Shown here: one piece after another, positions 45,846-53,975 of the stretch
Position numbering within the stretch: the stretch's first letter is position 1
Layout: each line of letters begins with the position of its first letter
Source of the DNA: Bacteroidota bacterium
GTDB lineage: Bacteria; Bacteroidota; Bacteroidia; Cytophagales; Cyclobacteriaceae
DNA length: 64,000 bases
Direction: 5' to 3'
Assembly: GCA_027593175.1 (NCBI GenBank)
Contig: JAQCJI010000002.1
Span: 1 to 64,000, forward strand
Made by a program: the position numbers and the translations under genes
The notes under the pieces: generated by a model
What the model was told of the DNA's origin: nothing
The model's input: the letters and a program-made list of their open reading frames with translations, nothing else
Database searches by the model: none

Positions 45846-46265
45846 TTAGAAATCTTTAACCTCGAAGGTGTATTCTTCTACAGAAATATTTTCTGGGTTG
45901 TAGGAATCCGTTTGAACAAATTGGATGGTAATCTTGGTGTATTCGTTGGCATTTTCGAAATCTCGTAAATAAAGTTCAGCACAATTGCGGGCAAGTTGTT
46001 CACGCTGGTCTGCCATGAGTTGCGGATCACCATTTTGCAGTTTGAGAAAAATGATGGATTCTTCTGTATCTCCATCTGTAGATTTGGAAAGGGTGACACT
46101 GGTACTTTCAAATTTTCCTAACCCTCGAATTTCTTCAGAAGGTAGGAATCCCTCGCCTAAAAATCCTTCCATGCCATTGAAGGCGAATTCAGCTATTTTT
46201 TCTGGCGCACAGCTGCAGCTCCAAAGAATGAGAAAAAATAGAGGAAGCAATTGGTAAATTCTCAT
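45846..46265 (-). CDS. Small lipoprotein of unknown function
   Basis: A 139-residue lipoprotein with a hydrophobic signal and cysteines 17 and 19 (LILWSCSCAPEK); either could be the lipid-modified residue. The rest is a mixed alpha/beta region with no recognised domain. It lies 21 nt after the membrane regulator-like gene on the same strand, so a shared role is likely but unproven. Confidence 0.65.
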   Translation of the reverse strand: MRIYQLLPLFFLILWSCSCAPEKIAEFAFNGMEGFLGEGFLPSEEIRGLGKFESTSVTLSKSTDGDTEESIIFLKLQNGDPQLMADQREQLARNCAELYLRDFENANEYTKITIQFVQTDSYNPENISVEEYTFEVKDF

Positions 46266-46286
46266 GGATGAGGGATTTGGTGCTGC

Positions 46287-47654
46287 CTAGAAGCTTATTT
46301 TATAGAATACAAATCGCCTATCTTCTGGATTTCTTATTCGGGTAATAAGCGAGTTACCCTTTTTCTCCTCATAGTGGAAATTAATCTCCTTGATCAACCT
46401 GGCGCGTTTGACTCGTTTGGAGTCAAATTGGGTAATCTCATGAATGCCCAAGAGTGAATCAAATTCATCTGTACTCAATTTTTTACCATTATGTAGAAGT
46501 AATCGCTGAAGAATTTCTGCGTTTTCCTCTTCAGATTCTTGTTTTACATCAGTTTCTGTATCGGAATCTAGTGGAGTTTGGACTGCTGTATTTTTTCTTT
46601 TTTGAATCTGTATGCCTAGCCAAAGGGCAAGTAGAAATACAACAGGAAAGCCTATCCAAGGGAGTAACGATAAAAGCGAGGCGTTGCCAGTTTTTTCTGG
46701 GGCATCAAGCACGACTACCTGCCCAATTTCACGCGATTGGCTTCGAATGATGTCCAAGTTGATCATCGCTTCTTTGCCCTCTGTAACGCTATTTAGAGTG
46801 AAATCGAAATAATGAATTGTGTTTCCAATGTATTCATAATAGGGCGAATCAAACATTGCACCATGTTTTTTCCCTTCATAAAAAAAGAGCTTGCCGGTTT
46901 CCTTTTCGAAAATTATCCAAAGGTACCAGCCAAGGCTTGGTAATTGGGAGGTAGTGACACTAAATGCATAGTCTTCTGTTTCATACAAATTACTTTCATT
47001 TGCATGTACAATCTCTGCTAGATCAAAATCTTTGATATCGATTTTGATGGGTCGCCATGATTTTTTTTCAAGGTCTAGAAAAAAGCCGTTGGCTTCTTTT
47101 CCTAATCTTGGAATTCTAGGGTTATTGTATTCCCCAAAAATGGTTACTATTCCTTTTGAAGTTTGGTAGGTCCCTAAGGGATAATAGTCAAGGGGTTGAT
47201 AGGAGGATTGAACAAATTCCCAAGATCCATTTAGGGTATCAAATTCCATTAAATCTACATGGTAAGTCCAAATCCCCCTTCCACTTAGAAAATGGTAGGT
47301 ATTGTTTTTTTCAAACAAAAAAGAACCGCAGGTATAGCCTCTATTTGTAAACTTATACTCCTTAATGAGTTGACCTTTTTTGATGGAATAAAAATCAAAG
47401 GTGCATTGCACAAAAACCCTTAAAGTCTGGCTCGATGGCTCGTAATTAAATTCGTAAACAGTTGGAGCATTTTGATAAATGCTATCTAACTGGTTTAAAA
47501 TTTTCCTACTTACCCTTCCTTCTAAGAACGAGGATCTTTCTGCTACTTGCCACCTATTCGCCCCGATTTTTAGCCGATAAAATTCCGGATCAACAGCTAG
47601 GGAGTTCAAGCTGAGTAACAAGGTAAGGACGAAAAAAAGTAATTTCAATTTCAT
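46287..47654 (-). CDS. Membrane protein with exported domain and putative winged-helix tail
   Basis: A 455-residue protein from the ATG at 47654 (MKLKLLFFVLTLLL); the track start at 47705 is rejected because it precedes this signal sequence. An exported beta-rich domain fills about 25-320. One transmembrane helix follows at about 326-352 (LPWIGFPVVFLLALWLGIQI), then an acidic linker. The cytoplasmic tail, about 383-455 (STDEFDSLLGI, then RVKRARLIKEINFHYEEKKG, then LITRIRNPEDRRFVFYKI), has a helix-helix-wing pattern suggesting a winged-helix DNA-binding domain. If so, this is a one-component transmembrane regulator. A perfect palindrome lies upstream. No family was recognised with certainty. 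Confidence 0.72.
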   Translation of the reverse strand: MKLKLLFFVLTLLLSLNSLAVDPEFYRLKIGANRWQVAERSSFLEGRVSRKILNQLDSIYQNAPTVYEFNYEPSSQTLRVFVQCTFDFYSIKKGQLIKEYKFTNRGYTCGSFLFEKNNTYHFLSGRGIWTYHVDLMEFDTLNGSWEFVQSSYQPLDYYPLGTYQTSKGIVTIFGEYNNPRIPRLGKEANGFFLDLEKKSWRPIKIDIKDFDLAEIVHANESNLYETEDYAFSVTTSQLPSLGWYLWIIFEKETGKLFFYEGKKHGAMFDSPYYEYIGNTIHYFDFTLNSVTEGKEAMINLDIIRSQSREIGQVVVLDAPEKTGNASLLSLLPWIGFPVVFLLALWLGIQIQKRKNTAVQTPLDSDTETDVKQESEEENAEILQRLLLHNGKKLSTDEFDSLLGIHEITQFDSKRVKRARLIKEINFHYEEKKGNSLITRIRNPEDRRFVFYKISF

Positions 47655-47745
47655 GAAGGACTTCAAAATAGGGACTCGGAGAGACCATTGCGTTCTAAAC
47701 TCCACTCTTATTTAGCAAATGAAAAATTTTTTTCTGAATCAATTG

Positions 47746-47761
47746 TGTATCAAATGATACA
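47746..47761. promoter_or_regulatory. 16-bp palindrome upstream of the membrane regulator-like gene
   Basis: TGTATCA-AA-TGATACA is a perfect inverted repeat about 92 nt upstream of the 47654 start. It is the best operator candidate for that gene. Confidence 0.45.
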
Positions 47762-47908
47762 TAGTGACAATTATTTAATCTTACCAGCTGCAAAGGTTGA
47801 ATGGGGGTTGGTTTCGATTCAATCTATCTGAATAGAGAAAGGATTTAGTGACAGAAATTGCTTGAACTAGCTTTGAGGGTTGATTAGGTTAAAAGTCTAA
47901 AAATTCTC

Positions 47909-48159
47909 TCAGTTTAAGGGGGTGTTATTTTTTTTTATGGGACAACTGCTATTTTTCTTTTTGAGTTCAAGTTCACACTTGAGCGCAGTAGATCTATCGG
48001 GGAGTGTTTCGATGTAGCCGATCTCCCAGTCTGGGGCTCCGATTTGGTGGAGGGAGTAGACCCTGCATTGTGGTGTTTGAGTCTGCGTAGCAAGTCATCC
48101 GTGGACCCCAGGTTGTCCTTCTTGGATTTCAGGCTAAAAAGGATGTAGATGTAGTGCAT
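47909..48159 (-). pseudogene. GIY-YIG nuclease pseudogene
   Basis: The frame from 48159 starts MHYIYILFSLKSKKDNLGSTDDLLRRLKHHN, the GIY-YIG domain start, but the YIG-type Tyr is missing (NLGSTDD, apparently a 6-nt loss). After the codons for TKS the frame shifts by one base. The second frame gives GAPDWEIGYIETLPDRS and then LKCELELKKK, which is the normal C-terminal half of small GIY-YIG proteins. A stop follows at 47909. It is broken in at least two ways and lies next to tRNA-Ala. Confidence 0.75.
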
Positions 48160-48174
48160 TTAGGTTTAAAAAAT

Positions 48175-48197
48175 AGGCTGTCCTAATTGGACAGCCT
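48175..48197 (-). terminator. Terminator of tRNA-Ala
   Basis: On the minus strand, AGGCTGTCC-AATTA-GGACAGCCT is a perfect 9-bp stem followed by ATTTTTT, just after the tRNA. Confidence 0.88.
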
Positions 48198-48199
48198 TG

Positions 48200-48273
48200 T
48201 GGAGGATAACGGATTCGAACCGATGACCCCTACACTGCCAGCGTAGTGCTCTAGCCAACTGAGCTAATCCCCC
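48200..48273 (-). tRNA. tRNA-Ala (GGC)
   Basis: The minus strand reads GGGGGATTAGCTCAGTTGGC through to ATCCTCCA. The 7-bp acceptor stem pairs with one G-U. The anticodon loop CTGGCAG contains GGC, for GCC/GCU Ala codons. The T loop is TTCGAAT. CCA is not encoded, and a terminator follows. Confidence 0.96.
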
Positions 48274-48323
48274 TAAGAAGTGTCCAAAGATAGCCCCTCT
48301 TGCTTTGCTTCCAAAAGATTTCT

Positions 48324-48932
48324 TTATTCCTGAGAATAATTTATTCGGGTAAGGATACTTCTTCCTAGAGTGACTTCGTCGGTAAATTCAAGTTCTCCCC
48401 CCACAGGAATTCCTCGTGAGATGCTCGTGATTTTAACATTTAAAGGGGAAAGCTTTTTGCTCAAGTAGAAGGAGGTGGTGTCACCTTCCATCGTGGCGGA
48501 AAGAGCCAAAATAATTTCTTTTATTTCTCCCTGTTTCACCCGCTCTACCAACCGCTCGCAGGTTAACTCTTCAGGTCCAATGCCCTGCATGGGGGAGATG
48601 ACCCCTCCCAACACATGGTACAGTCCCTGGTACTGATTCGTATTTTCAATGGCCAGCACATCACCAATGTCTTCTACTACACAAACCAAGGAGCGGTCTC
48701 TTTTGTGACTTTGGCACGTGGAGCAGAACTCCTCATCTGCAAGTGCATGGCAATTTTTGCAATAGGAAACTTCAGCCCGCATCCGAGTTAAGGCCAAAGA
48801 AAGGGCTTCTGTATGCGCTTCATGTTGTTTAAGCAAGTGTAGCGCTAGGCGAAGAGCAGTTTTTTTCCCAATGCCTGGGAGCCTGGAGATTTCCGTTACT
48901 GCGTCTTCGATTAATTTAGAGGGGAAGTTCAC
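48324..48932 (-). CDS. recR: Recombination protein RecR
   Basis: A 202-residue recombination mediator that works with RecF and RecO to load RecA on gapped DNA. It has the N-terminal HhH motif (SRLPGIGKKTALRLALHLL near 17-35), a four-Cys zinc finger (CKNCHALADEEFCSTC near 57-72) and a Toprim domain (VCVVEDIGDVLAIE then GGVISPMQGIGPE). The length is typical. It follows clpS by 12 nt on the same strand. Confidence 0.97.
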   Translation of the reverse strand: MNFPSKLIEDAVTEISRLPGIGKKTALRLALHLLKQHEAHTEALSLALTRMRAEVSYCKNCHALADEEFCSTCQSHKRDRSLVCVVEDIGDVLAIENTNQYQGLYHVLGGVISPMQGIGPEELTCERLVERVKQGEIKEIILALSATMEGDTTSFYLSKKLSPLNVKITSISRGIPVGGELEFTDEVTLGRSILTRINYSQE

Positions 48933-48944
48933 GTAGATTTTTTT

Positions 48945-49238
48945 TTAAAGAATTGCAGCCTGAATGCCTTCGTCCAAAATGGCCTCACAGAGGGGCTTGA
49001 GTTCTGGTCTCGTTCCTTTCTTTACAGCACACTTTCCCTTGTAATGGATGATCAAGGTACACTGCTCTGCTTGTTCATGGGTATGCTCACAGACCTTTAT
49101 GAGCACCTGAATGACATGTTCAAAGGTGTTCACATCGTCATTGAATACAACGAGGTCTAGCGCTTCCTGATCGATGAGTTCCTCGAGGAGGACTTCAATT
49201 TCTTCTACATGGGGAAGGGGTGAGCTGAACTGGTTCAT
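48945..49238 (-). CDS. clpS: ATP-dependent Clp protease adaptor ClpS
   Basis: A 97-residue adaptor that delivers N-end-rule substrates to ClpAP or ClpCP. The conserved LVVFNDDVNTFEHVI segment is near 34-48 (the ND and the following residues form the N-degron pocket), then CEHTHEQAEQCTLIIHYKGKCAVKKG. It is upstream of recR by 12 nt and may share its transcript. The divergent gap to the symporter gene is 52 nt. Confidence 0.93.
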   Translation of the reverse strand: MNQFSSPLPHVEEIEVLLEELIDQEALDLVVFNDDVNTFEHVIQVLIKVCEHTHEQAEQCTLIIHYKGKCAVKKGTRPELKPLCEAILDEGIQAAIL

Positions 49239-49290
49239 TTTGCAAAATTAATAATAATGGACAACTTAGCGAGCGACAGACGCTTACAAT

Positions 49291-50751
49291 ATGAATCCGC
49301 AACTCGTTTTAACGGTTATTTTTATTTATTTCGGTGTGCTTTTTTTTATTTCCTGGCTTACTACTCGAAAGTTAACGGAGGACACTTTTTTTACGGGCGA
49401 CCGCAACTCCCACTGGTTTTTGGTTTCCTTTGGCATGATTGGCGCTTCTTTGTCTGGAGTTACCTTTGTTTCCGTCCCAGGAGAGGTTGGTAATTCTAAC
49501 TTCTATTACTTCCAAGTTGTTTTAGGTTATACCCTCGGGTACTTTACAATCGCCAAGGTGCTGTTGCCGCTCTACTATCGGTTGAATTTAGTTTCCATCT
49601 ATGCCTACCTAGAAGAGCGGTTTGGGTTTTGGTCCTACAAAACAGGTTCTTTTTTCTTTATTCTTTCTCGATCCTTAGGCTCCTCCATTCGCCTGTACTT
49701 GGTAGCTAGTGTTCTTCAACTCATTCTATTTGATTCCTTAGGCATTCCTTTTTGGGTGTCTGTCCTGATCACAGTAGGCCTTATTTGGCTGTATACCTAC
49801 CGTGGGGGCATCAAGACTGTAGTGTGGACGGATACCTTTCAAACCACCTTTATGCTGGCTTCGGTAGTAATTACCTTGGTGGTAATTGGACAAGAATTAG
49901 AGGTAAAAAGTCTTGGAGATTACTTCAGCCGAATTGCAGCCGATCAGCGATCTACCATTTTTAATTGGGACTGGAAGGCAGGTACGAATTTTTTCAAGCA
50001 ATTTATCTCTGGGGCATTTATTACCATCGTGATGACTGGACTAGACCAGGATATGATGCAGAAAAACCTCACTTGCCGAACGCTCAAAGATGCCCAGAAA
50101 AATATGTTCTGGTTTACCCTGATCATAGTCGTGGTCAACCTGCTCTTTCTTTCTTTAGGCGTGATGTTGTACCTCTTTGCAGAAACCAAAGGTATTGCAC
50201 TTCCTGCCAAATCGGACGGTCTTTTCCCCATGTTGGCTACAGAGCATTTTCCCTCTTTTGCGGGAATTGTTTTTGTGCTTGGGATTGTGGCTGCAGCCTA
50301 TTCAAGTGTAGATTCTACCCTTACCGCCCTGACCACATCTTTTTGTTATGATTTTCTCCAAATTGAGCGCAAGTATTCACCTGAAAGACGACTTTCTATT
50401 CGTAAGATTGTCCACTTAGGATTCACAGGGTTGATGTTTTTGCTGATTCTTGCTTTTCGCTGGCTCAATGACCAGAGTGTGATCAATTCGGTATTTATCC
50501 TTGCAGGCTACACTTATGGGCCGCTTTTAGGCCTCTATTCTTTTGGGTTATTCACCCACTACCGAGTCAAGGATACTTGGGTGCCAGTTATTGCCGTCCT
50601 TGCTCCCTCCCTAACATTCCTGATTACCTCTAATTCCAAGGCTTGGTTTTGGGGCTATACTTTTGGATTTGAGGCACTCATACTCAACGGTGCGTTGATG
50701 TTTCTCGGTCTTTATCTGCTGCGCAAAAAATGGGATGACCTAGGATTCTAG
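49291..50751 (+). CDS. Sodium:solute symporter family protein
   Basis: A 486-residue integral membrane carrier with about 13 helices, of the SSS family (LeuT fold). Signatures include SFGMIGASLSGVTFVSVPGEV and the GLDQDMMQKNLTCRT loop. The substrate may be a sugar, amino acid or organic anion and cannot be assigned. It is transcribed rightward, with its 3' end overlapping the ATL gene by 12 nt tail to tail. Confidence 0.93.
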   Translation: MNPQLVLTVIFIYFGVLFFISWLTTRKLTEDTFFTGDRNSHWFLVSFGMIGASLSGVTFVSVPGEVGNSNFYYFQVVLGYTLGYFTIAKVLLPLYYRLNLVSIYAYLEERFGFWSYKTGSFFFILSRSLGSSIRLYLVASVLQLILFDSLGIPFWVSVLITVGLIWLYTYRGGIKTVVWTDTFQTTFMLASVVITLVVIGQELEVKSLGDYFSRIAADQRSTIFNWDWKAGTNFFKQFISGAFITIVMTGLDQDMMQKNLTCRTLKDAQKNMFWFTLIIVVVNLLFLSLGVMLYLFAETKGIALPAKSDGLFPMLATEHFPSFAGIVFVLGIVAAAYSSVDSTLTALTTSFCYDFLQIERKYSPERRLSIRKIVHLGFTGLMFLLILAFRWLNDQSVINSVFILAGYTYGPLLGLYSFGLFTHYRVKDTWVPVIAVLAPSLTFLITSNSKAWFWGYTFGFEALILNGALMFLGLYLLRKKWDDLGF

Positions 50752-51078
50752 TTCCTTTTCGGGATCCCAAAAGCGAGTTGGGAAGTCTAGCACTTGATCG
50801 TTTTCTACCCGTACTCCTTCGTCAAGAAGTAGCTCTTCCATGCGGGTAGAGTTAGCAAAATGATGCTTTCCCGTCAGCAAACCTTGTCTGTTTACCACGC
50901 GATGGGCAGGTACATCGGGGGACGAATGAGCAGCATTCATCGCATAGCCAACCATCCGTGCCCCAGACTTCAGTCCCAGGTAATGGGCAATCGCGCCATA
51001 GCTAGTAACACGACCAGCAGGAATTTCACGAACTACTTGGTATACCCACTCAAAGTAATTCCCCTTTTCGGAGTTCAT
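50740..51078 (-). CDS. Alkyltransferase-like (ATL) protein, MGMT family
   Basis: A 112-residue protein from ATG 51078 (MNSEKGNYFEW); the track start is at 51090. It has the DNA-binding MGMT fold with IPAGRVTSYGAIAHYLG, but the reactive PCHR motif is PAHRVVNR, with Ala in place of the acceptor Cys. This is the mark of ATL proteins, which bind O6-alkylguanine without repairing it and recruit nucleotide excision repair. It overlaps the end of the MscS gene by 29 nt and the symporter gene by 12 nt. Confidence 0.92.
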   Translation of the reverse strand: MNSEKGNYFEWVYQVVREIPAGRVTSYGAIAHYLGLKSGARMVGYAMNAAHSSPDVPAHRVVNRQGLLTGKHHFANSTRMEELLLDEGVRVENDQVLDFPTRFWDPEKELES

Positions 51079-51952
51079 AGTTCCAATCAATGAGTGCTTT
51101 GTTAACAGATTTTTTGACCTGGACTTCAGTTAGTTTTTCTCCAGATTTTATCGGGAATTGGTAGCGTATCAACAAATTTTCAGTTTTACGCTCCAAAATA
51201 TTTAGCTGTGCCCCTTCCTTGACTACTACCTCAGGATACTGCTCTAAAATCTGTTGGAGTAACTCTTCTAATTGGTTGAGGTGGATCTCATTTTTTGAGG
51301 TGATTTCCGCATCAAAGATGACCTGGTGGGTATTATTTTTGGAAAAGTTGACCACATCTGCTGCTAAGGCCATGGTATTGGGAATGAGGATAATTTCTCC
51401 AGCATCATTTTTTAGAACCAGGTTGATCAGGGTAATGTCTCGAATAAACCCGGTATGCCTCCCAATTTGGATCTTATCCCCAATCTCAAGTTGATCCGAG
51501 AACATCATGATCAACCCATTGATAATGCTGGAGATGTAGTCCTTGGTCAACAAGGCAATGGCTGCGGCTACGATGGTAATGCTGGTCAAAAATTCCAAAG
51601 GCTGAATTCCAAAGGCGAGCATTAGGGCGATGAGAATAGAGATGAGATTAATTAAAAACTCAATCCGGTCGATACCCAATACGAAATTGGGCTGAACCTT
51701 GGTCTCCTCACGCTGTTGGAGGTAAATCCGAAGGGTAATGATCCGTACTAGGGAAAAAAATAGGTTGGCGCTTAAAAGAAAGATTAGTGCCCGTACGATA
51801 TGGTTAAAAATTTCGTATTTCTCTAAAAAAGGAGTGACAATGGTGTCCCCAGCATAGAAAATCTGTAAAATAATCAGGAGAATGAGCTTAAATGCAAAGT
51901 AGGTTTTGCGCACATTTTCCTTTATCCGGATACTGCTTTTGAGATGATTCAT
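51050..51952 (-). CDS. MscS family mechanosensitive ion channel
   Basis: A 300-residue inner-membrane channel with four or five N-terminal helices and a C-terminal cytoplasmic MscS domain. TM3, the pore-lining helix, is around ALLTKDYISSIINGLIMMFSD and leads into LEIGDKIQIG, the conserved beta-domain start. It opens under membrane tension to release osmolytes. It is upstream of and overlaps the ATL gene, so the two may be co-expressed, although a functional link is not evident. Confidence 0.92.
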   Translation of the reverse strand: MNHLKSSIRIKENVRKTYFAFKLILLIILQIFYAGDTIVTPFLEKYEIFNHIVRALIFLLSANLFFSLVRIITLRIYLQQREETKVQPNFVLGIDRIEFLINLISILIALMLAFGIQPLEFLTSITIVAAAIALLTKDYISSIINGLIMMFSDQLEIGDKIQIGRHTGFIRDITLINLVLKNDAGEIILIPNTMALAADVVNFSKNNTHQVIFDAEITSKNEIHLNQLEELLQQILEQYPEVVVKEGAQLNILERKTENLLIRYQFPIKSGEKLTEVQVKKSVNKALIDWNYELRKGELL

Positions 51953-52009
51953 GGTTCAATCGAAAAATTAACCCTATTTTAGCAAATATAGGAAGGATTT
52001 GACGGACTG

Positions 52010-52687
52010 ATGAGTAGAAATATTGTAATTACTGGAGCAGCAGGTGTCTTGGGGGCTGCCGTGGTGGAGAAATTTAAAAGAGAGGGATACTACGTGATTG
52101 CCTTGGTTCGGCCCGAGGCAAACGAGCAGGCCAAGGAGGCAGATGTCACTTACGATGTAGATGTGACTGACGAACAAAAGGTGGCGGATTTTGTCAAAGA
52201 ATACGAGGCGCAATTCGGGGACTTAGAAGCGATCGTGATGCTAGTAGGGGGGTATGCCCCGGGAAATCTAGAGGCTACCACTCAACAGGAATTGACTCGC
52301 ATGATGCAGCTTAATTTTTTTAGTTCATTTACAGTAGCTAAAGCTTTTTTACCTTTAATAAAAAAGCAACAGCGGGGGGCCTTTTTATTTGTGGGAGCCC
52401 GTACTGCCTTGGAACCAAAAGAAGGAAAAGGAGCTGTAGCCTACGCCTTAAGTAAACGCTTGGTAAGCGCTCTCGCGGAAATTGTGGCGGAGGAGGTCAA
52501 GGATACGGGTATCAAAACCCATGTATTTGTTCCAAGTATCCTTGATAGTGCCGCTAATCGGGCCGCGATGCCCACTGCAGATTTTTCAAAATGGGTAAGC
52601 CCTTCCGATATTGCCGAAGCAATGCACTATGCCTTGAATACCCCCGCATCAACGAACATGAACTTTAACTTGTATGGAAGAATTTAA
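52010..52687 (+). CDS. SDR family oxidoreductase
   Basis: A 225-residue short-chain dehydrogenase. The NAD(P) motif reads ITGAAGVLGAAVV near 6-18, the active-site YxxxK is in VAYALSKRLVS near 145-155, and a Ser-equivalent position reads GARTAL. NVVG-like MLVGGYAPG follows strand 4. Substrate unknown. It is cytoplasmic and the first gene of a unit with the NTF2-like protein, whose start lies inside its last 14 nt. Confidence 0.92.
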   Translation: MSRNIVITGAAGVLGAAVVEKFKREGYYVIALVRPEANEQAKEADVTYDVDVTDEQKVADFVKEYEAQFGDLEAIVMLVGGYAPGNLEATTQQELTRMMQLNFFSSFTVAKAFLPLIKKQQRGAFLFVGARTALEPKEGKGAVAYALSKRLVSALAEIVAEEVKDTGIKTHVFVPSILDSAANRAAMPTADFSKWVSPSDIAEAMHYALNTPASTNMNFNLYGRI

Positions 52688-53153
52688 ATCGCTAAAAAAT
52701 AGCTGGTTATTTACAGTTCTTTTTGCCTGTTTACTTGGGCCTCCCGCCTTTTCTCAAACACCTGAGCAAGAAGTGGAAGTGGTCATCCGCTCGCTTTTTG
52801 ACGGAATGAGACAGAAAAATGTGACGATGGTAGCAGATGCTTTCTACACAGAAGGCTTGATGCAAACGATCCTTCAAAAGCCAGAAGGCACCACTGTCGG
52901 CAGTAATGCTGTCGTTGATTTTGTGAACCGAATCGCCAATACTCCGGAGGGAACTACCCTAGACGAACGGCTGTTGTCCTACGATATTCGGGTAGATGGC
53001 CCTATGGCATCGGCTTGGACGCCCTATAAATTTTATGTAAACGACATTCTTTCCCACTGTGGAGTGAATTCCTTCCAGCTGGTGAAAATGGCCTCGGGAT
53101 GGAAAATCGTGTACATCATCGATACCCGAAGAAAAGAACCTTGTGAAGAGTAA
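52674..53153 (+). CDS. Secreted NTF2/SnoaL-like protein
   Basis: A 159-residue protein with a signal peptide (about 1-27, ending PPAFSQ) and an NTF2-like fold: VEVVIRSLFDGMRQKNVTMVADAFYTEG is the first helix and DIRVDGPMASAWTPYKFYV the barrel strands. It may bind a small hydrophobic ligand in the periplasm. It overlaps the SDR gene by 14 nt and is followed 5 nt later by the GreA-like gene, so the three are an operon. Confidence 0.85.
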   Translation: MEEFKSLKNSWLFTVLFACLLGPPAFSQTPEQEVEVVIRSLFDGMRQKNVTMVADAFYTEGLMQTILQKPEGTTVGSNAVVDFVNRIANTPEGTTLDERLLSYDIRVDGPMASAWTPYKFYVNDILSHCGVNSFQLVKMASGWKIVYIIDTRRKEPCEE

Positions 53154-53158
53154 TTTGT

Positions 53159-53614
53159 ATGAATGAATTTAAAAGTGCAGTCTATCAGACTGCTATCGCG
53201 CAGCTAAAGCAAAAAGAAGCACTTCTAGCAGAGGAGCGTAAAAACATCATTGAAAGTATTCTGGAAGAGGAGAAGAATAGTGCTGGGGATAAATACGAAA
53301 CGAGCAGAGAGACGATGACCCAGGATCTCAATTCTTTAGAGAAGCAAATCAAACAAAGTAAGCTGGACCTGGAGGAATTATATCGCCTTCAAGCAATTAA
53401 AGATGCACCTCCAACCGTGCAGGAAGGAGCCCTCCTGCAGTTGGGTACCGATTGGTTTTTGCTGGCAGTTAGTATTGGACAGGTGAAGGTTGCTGACAAG
53501 CAGGTCTTTTTGCTTAGTAAAAATTCTCCGCTTGGCGAGCTGTTGGTAGGGAAGAAAAAGAATGAAGCGATTCAGTTCAGAGGAAAGCTGCAAAATATAA
53601 CGACCCTCCTGTAA
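53159..53614 (+). CDS. GreA/GreB-like coiled-coil protein
   Basis: A 151-residue protein: a long charged coiled coil (about 1-85) followed by an FKBP-like C-terminal domain with SPLGELLVGKKKNEAIQF, the Gre-factor C-terminal signature. It is shorter than GreA, and the coiled-coil tip lacks the usual acidic DE pair, so RNA-polymerase secondary-channel binding without cleavage stimulation is possible. Homologs are commonly misnamed 3-oxoacyl-ACP synthase. It sits in an operon with the SDR and NTF2-like genes. Confidence 0.78.
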   Translation: MNEFKSAVYQTAIAQLKQKEALLAEERKNIIESILEEEKNSAGDKYETSRETMTQDLNSLEKQIKQSKLDLEELYRLQAIKDAPPTVQEGALLQLGTDWFLLAVSIGQVKVADKQVFLLSKNSPLGELLVGKKKNEAIQFRGKLQNITTLL

Positions 53615-53975
53615 GGCCAAAAGACGCTTTACTTAATACCCTCCAAATTGCCAGCTTATCAAATTGTGGGATTGTTAGTTTTATTAACTTAAATTTATTT
53701 TTAAGGCAATAAAAAGCCTATTTCATTTCATTTTTCTTTGGGTTTTCATTTTTTTACCGGTATGATTGATGGCTAAAGCTAGTCCTTGTGTTTTTTTCTA
53801 AGCTTTCATTTGGTAGAATTGCCCATCCACTTTTCAAAATTTGTGGACAGGGAATGTTTCTTCATGGTCGGATTATCAGGATATTTTTTGGAAAATCATG
53901 CCCATTTGGGACAAGTAGTAGACCCTATCTTCCACTAAGTTTCCCTTTTACTTCTTCCACCTTTACCTAGCAGTT
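53615..53975. other. 361-nt intergenic region upstream of thrA
   Basis: The region is AT-rich, with a weak AGGC/GCCT hairpin near 53704 (ending in a T-rich tract) that may end the GreA-like operon. It holds a 60-codon TTG ORF (53788-53970) that shows no run of Thr or Ile codons, so a threonine attenuator leader is not supported. No clear TAnnTTTG promoter was identified. Confidence 0.5.

Noticed and set aside
53788-53970. 60-codon ORF just before thrA, considered as a threonine attenuator leader
   Set aside because: It starts with TTG, has no run of Thr or Ile codons, and no terminator/antiterminator pair is visible.
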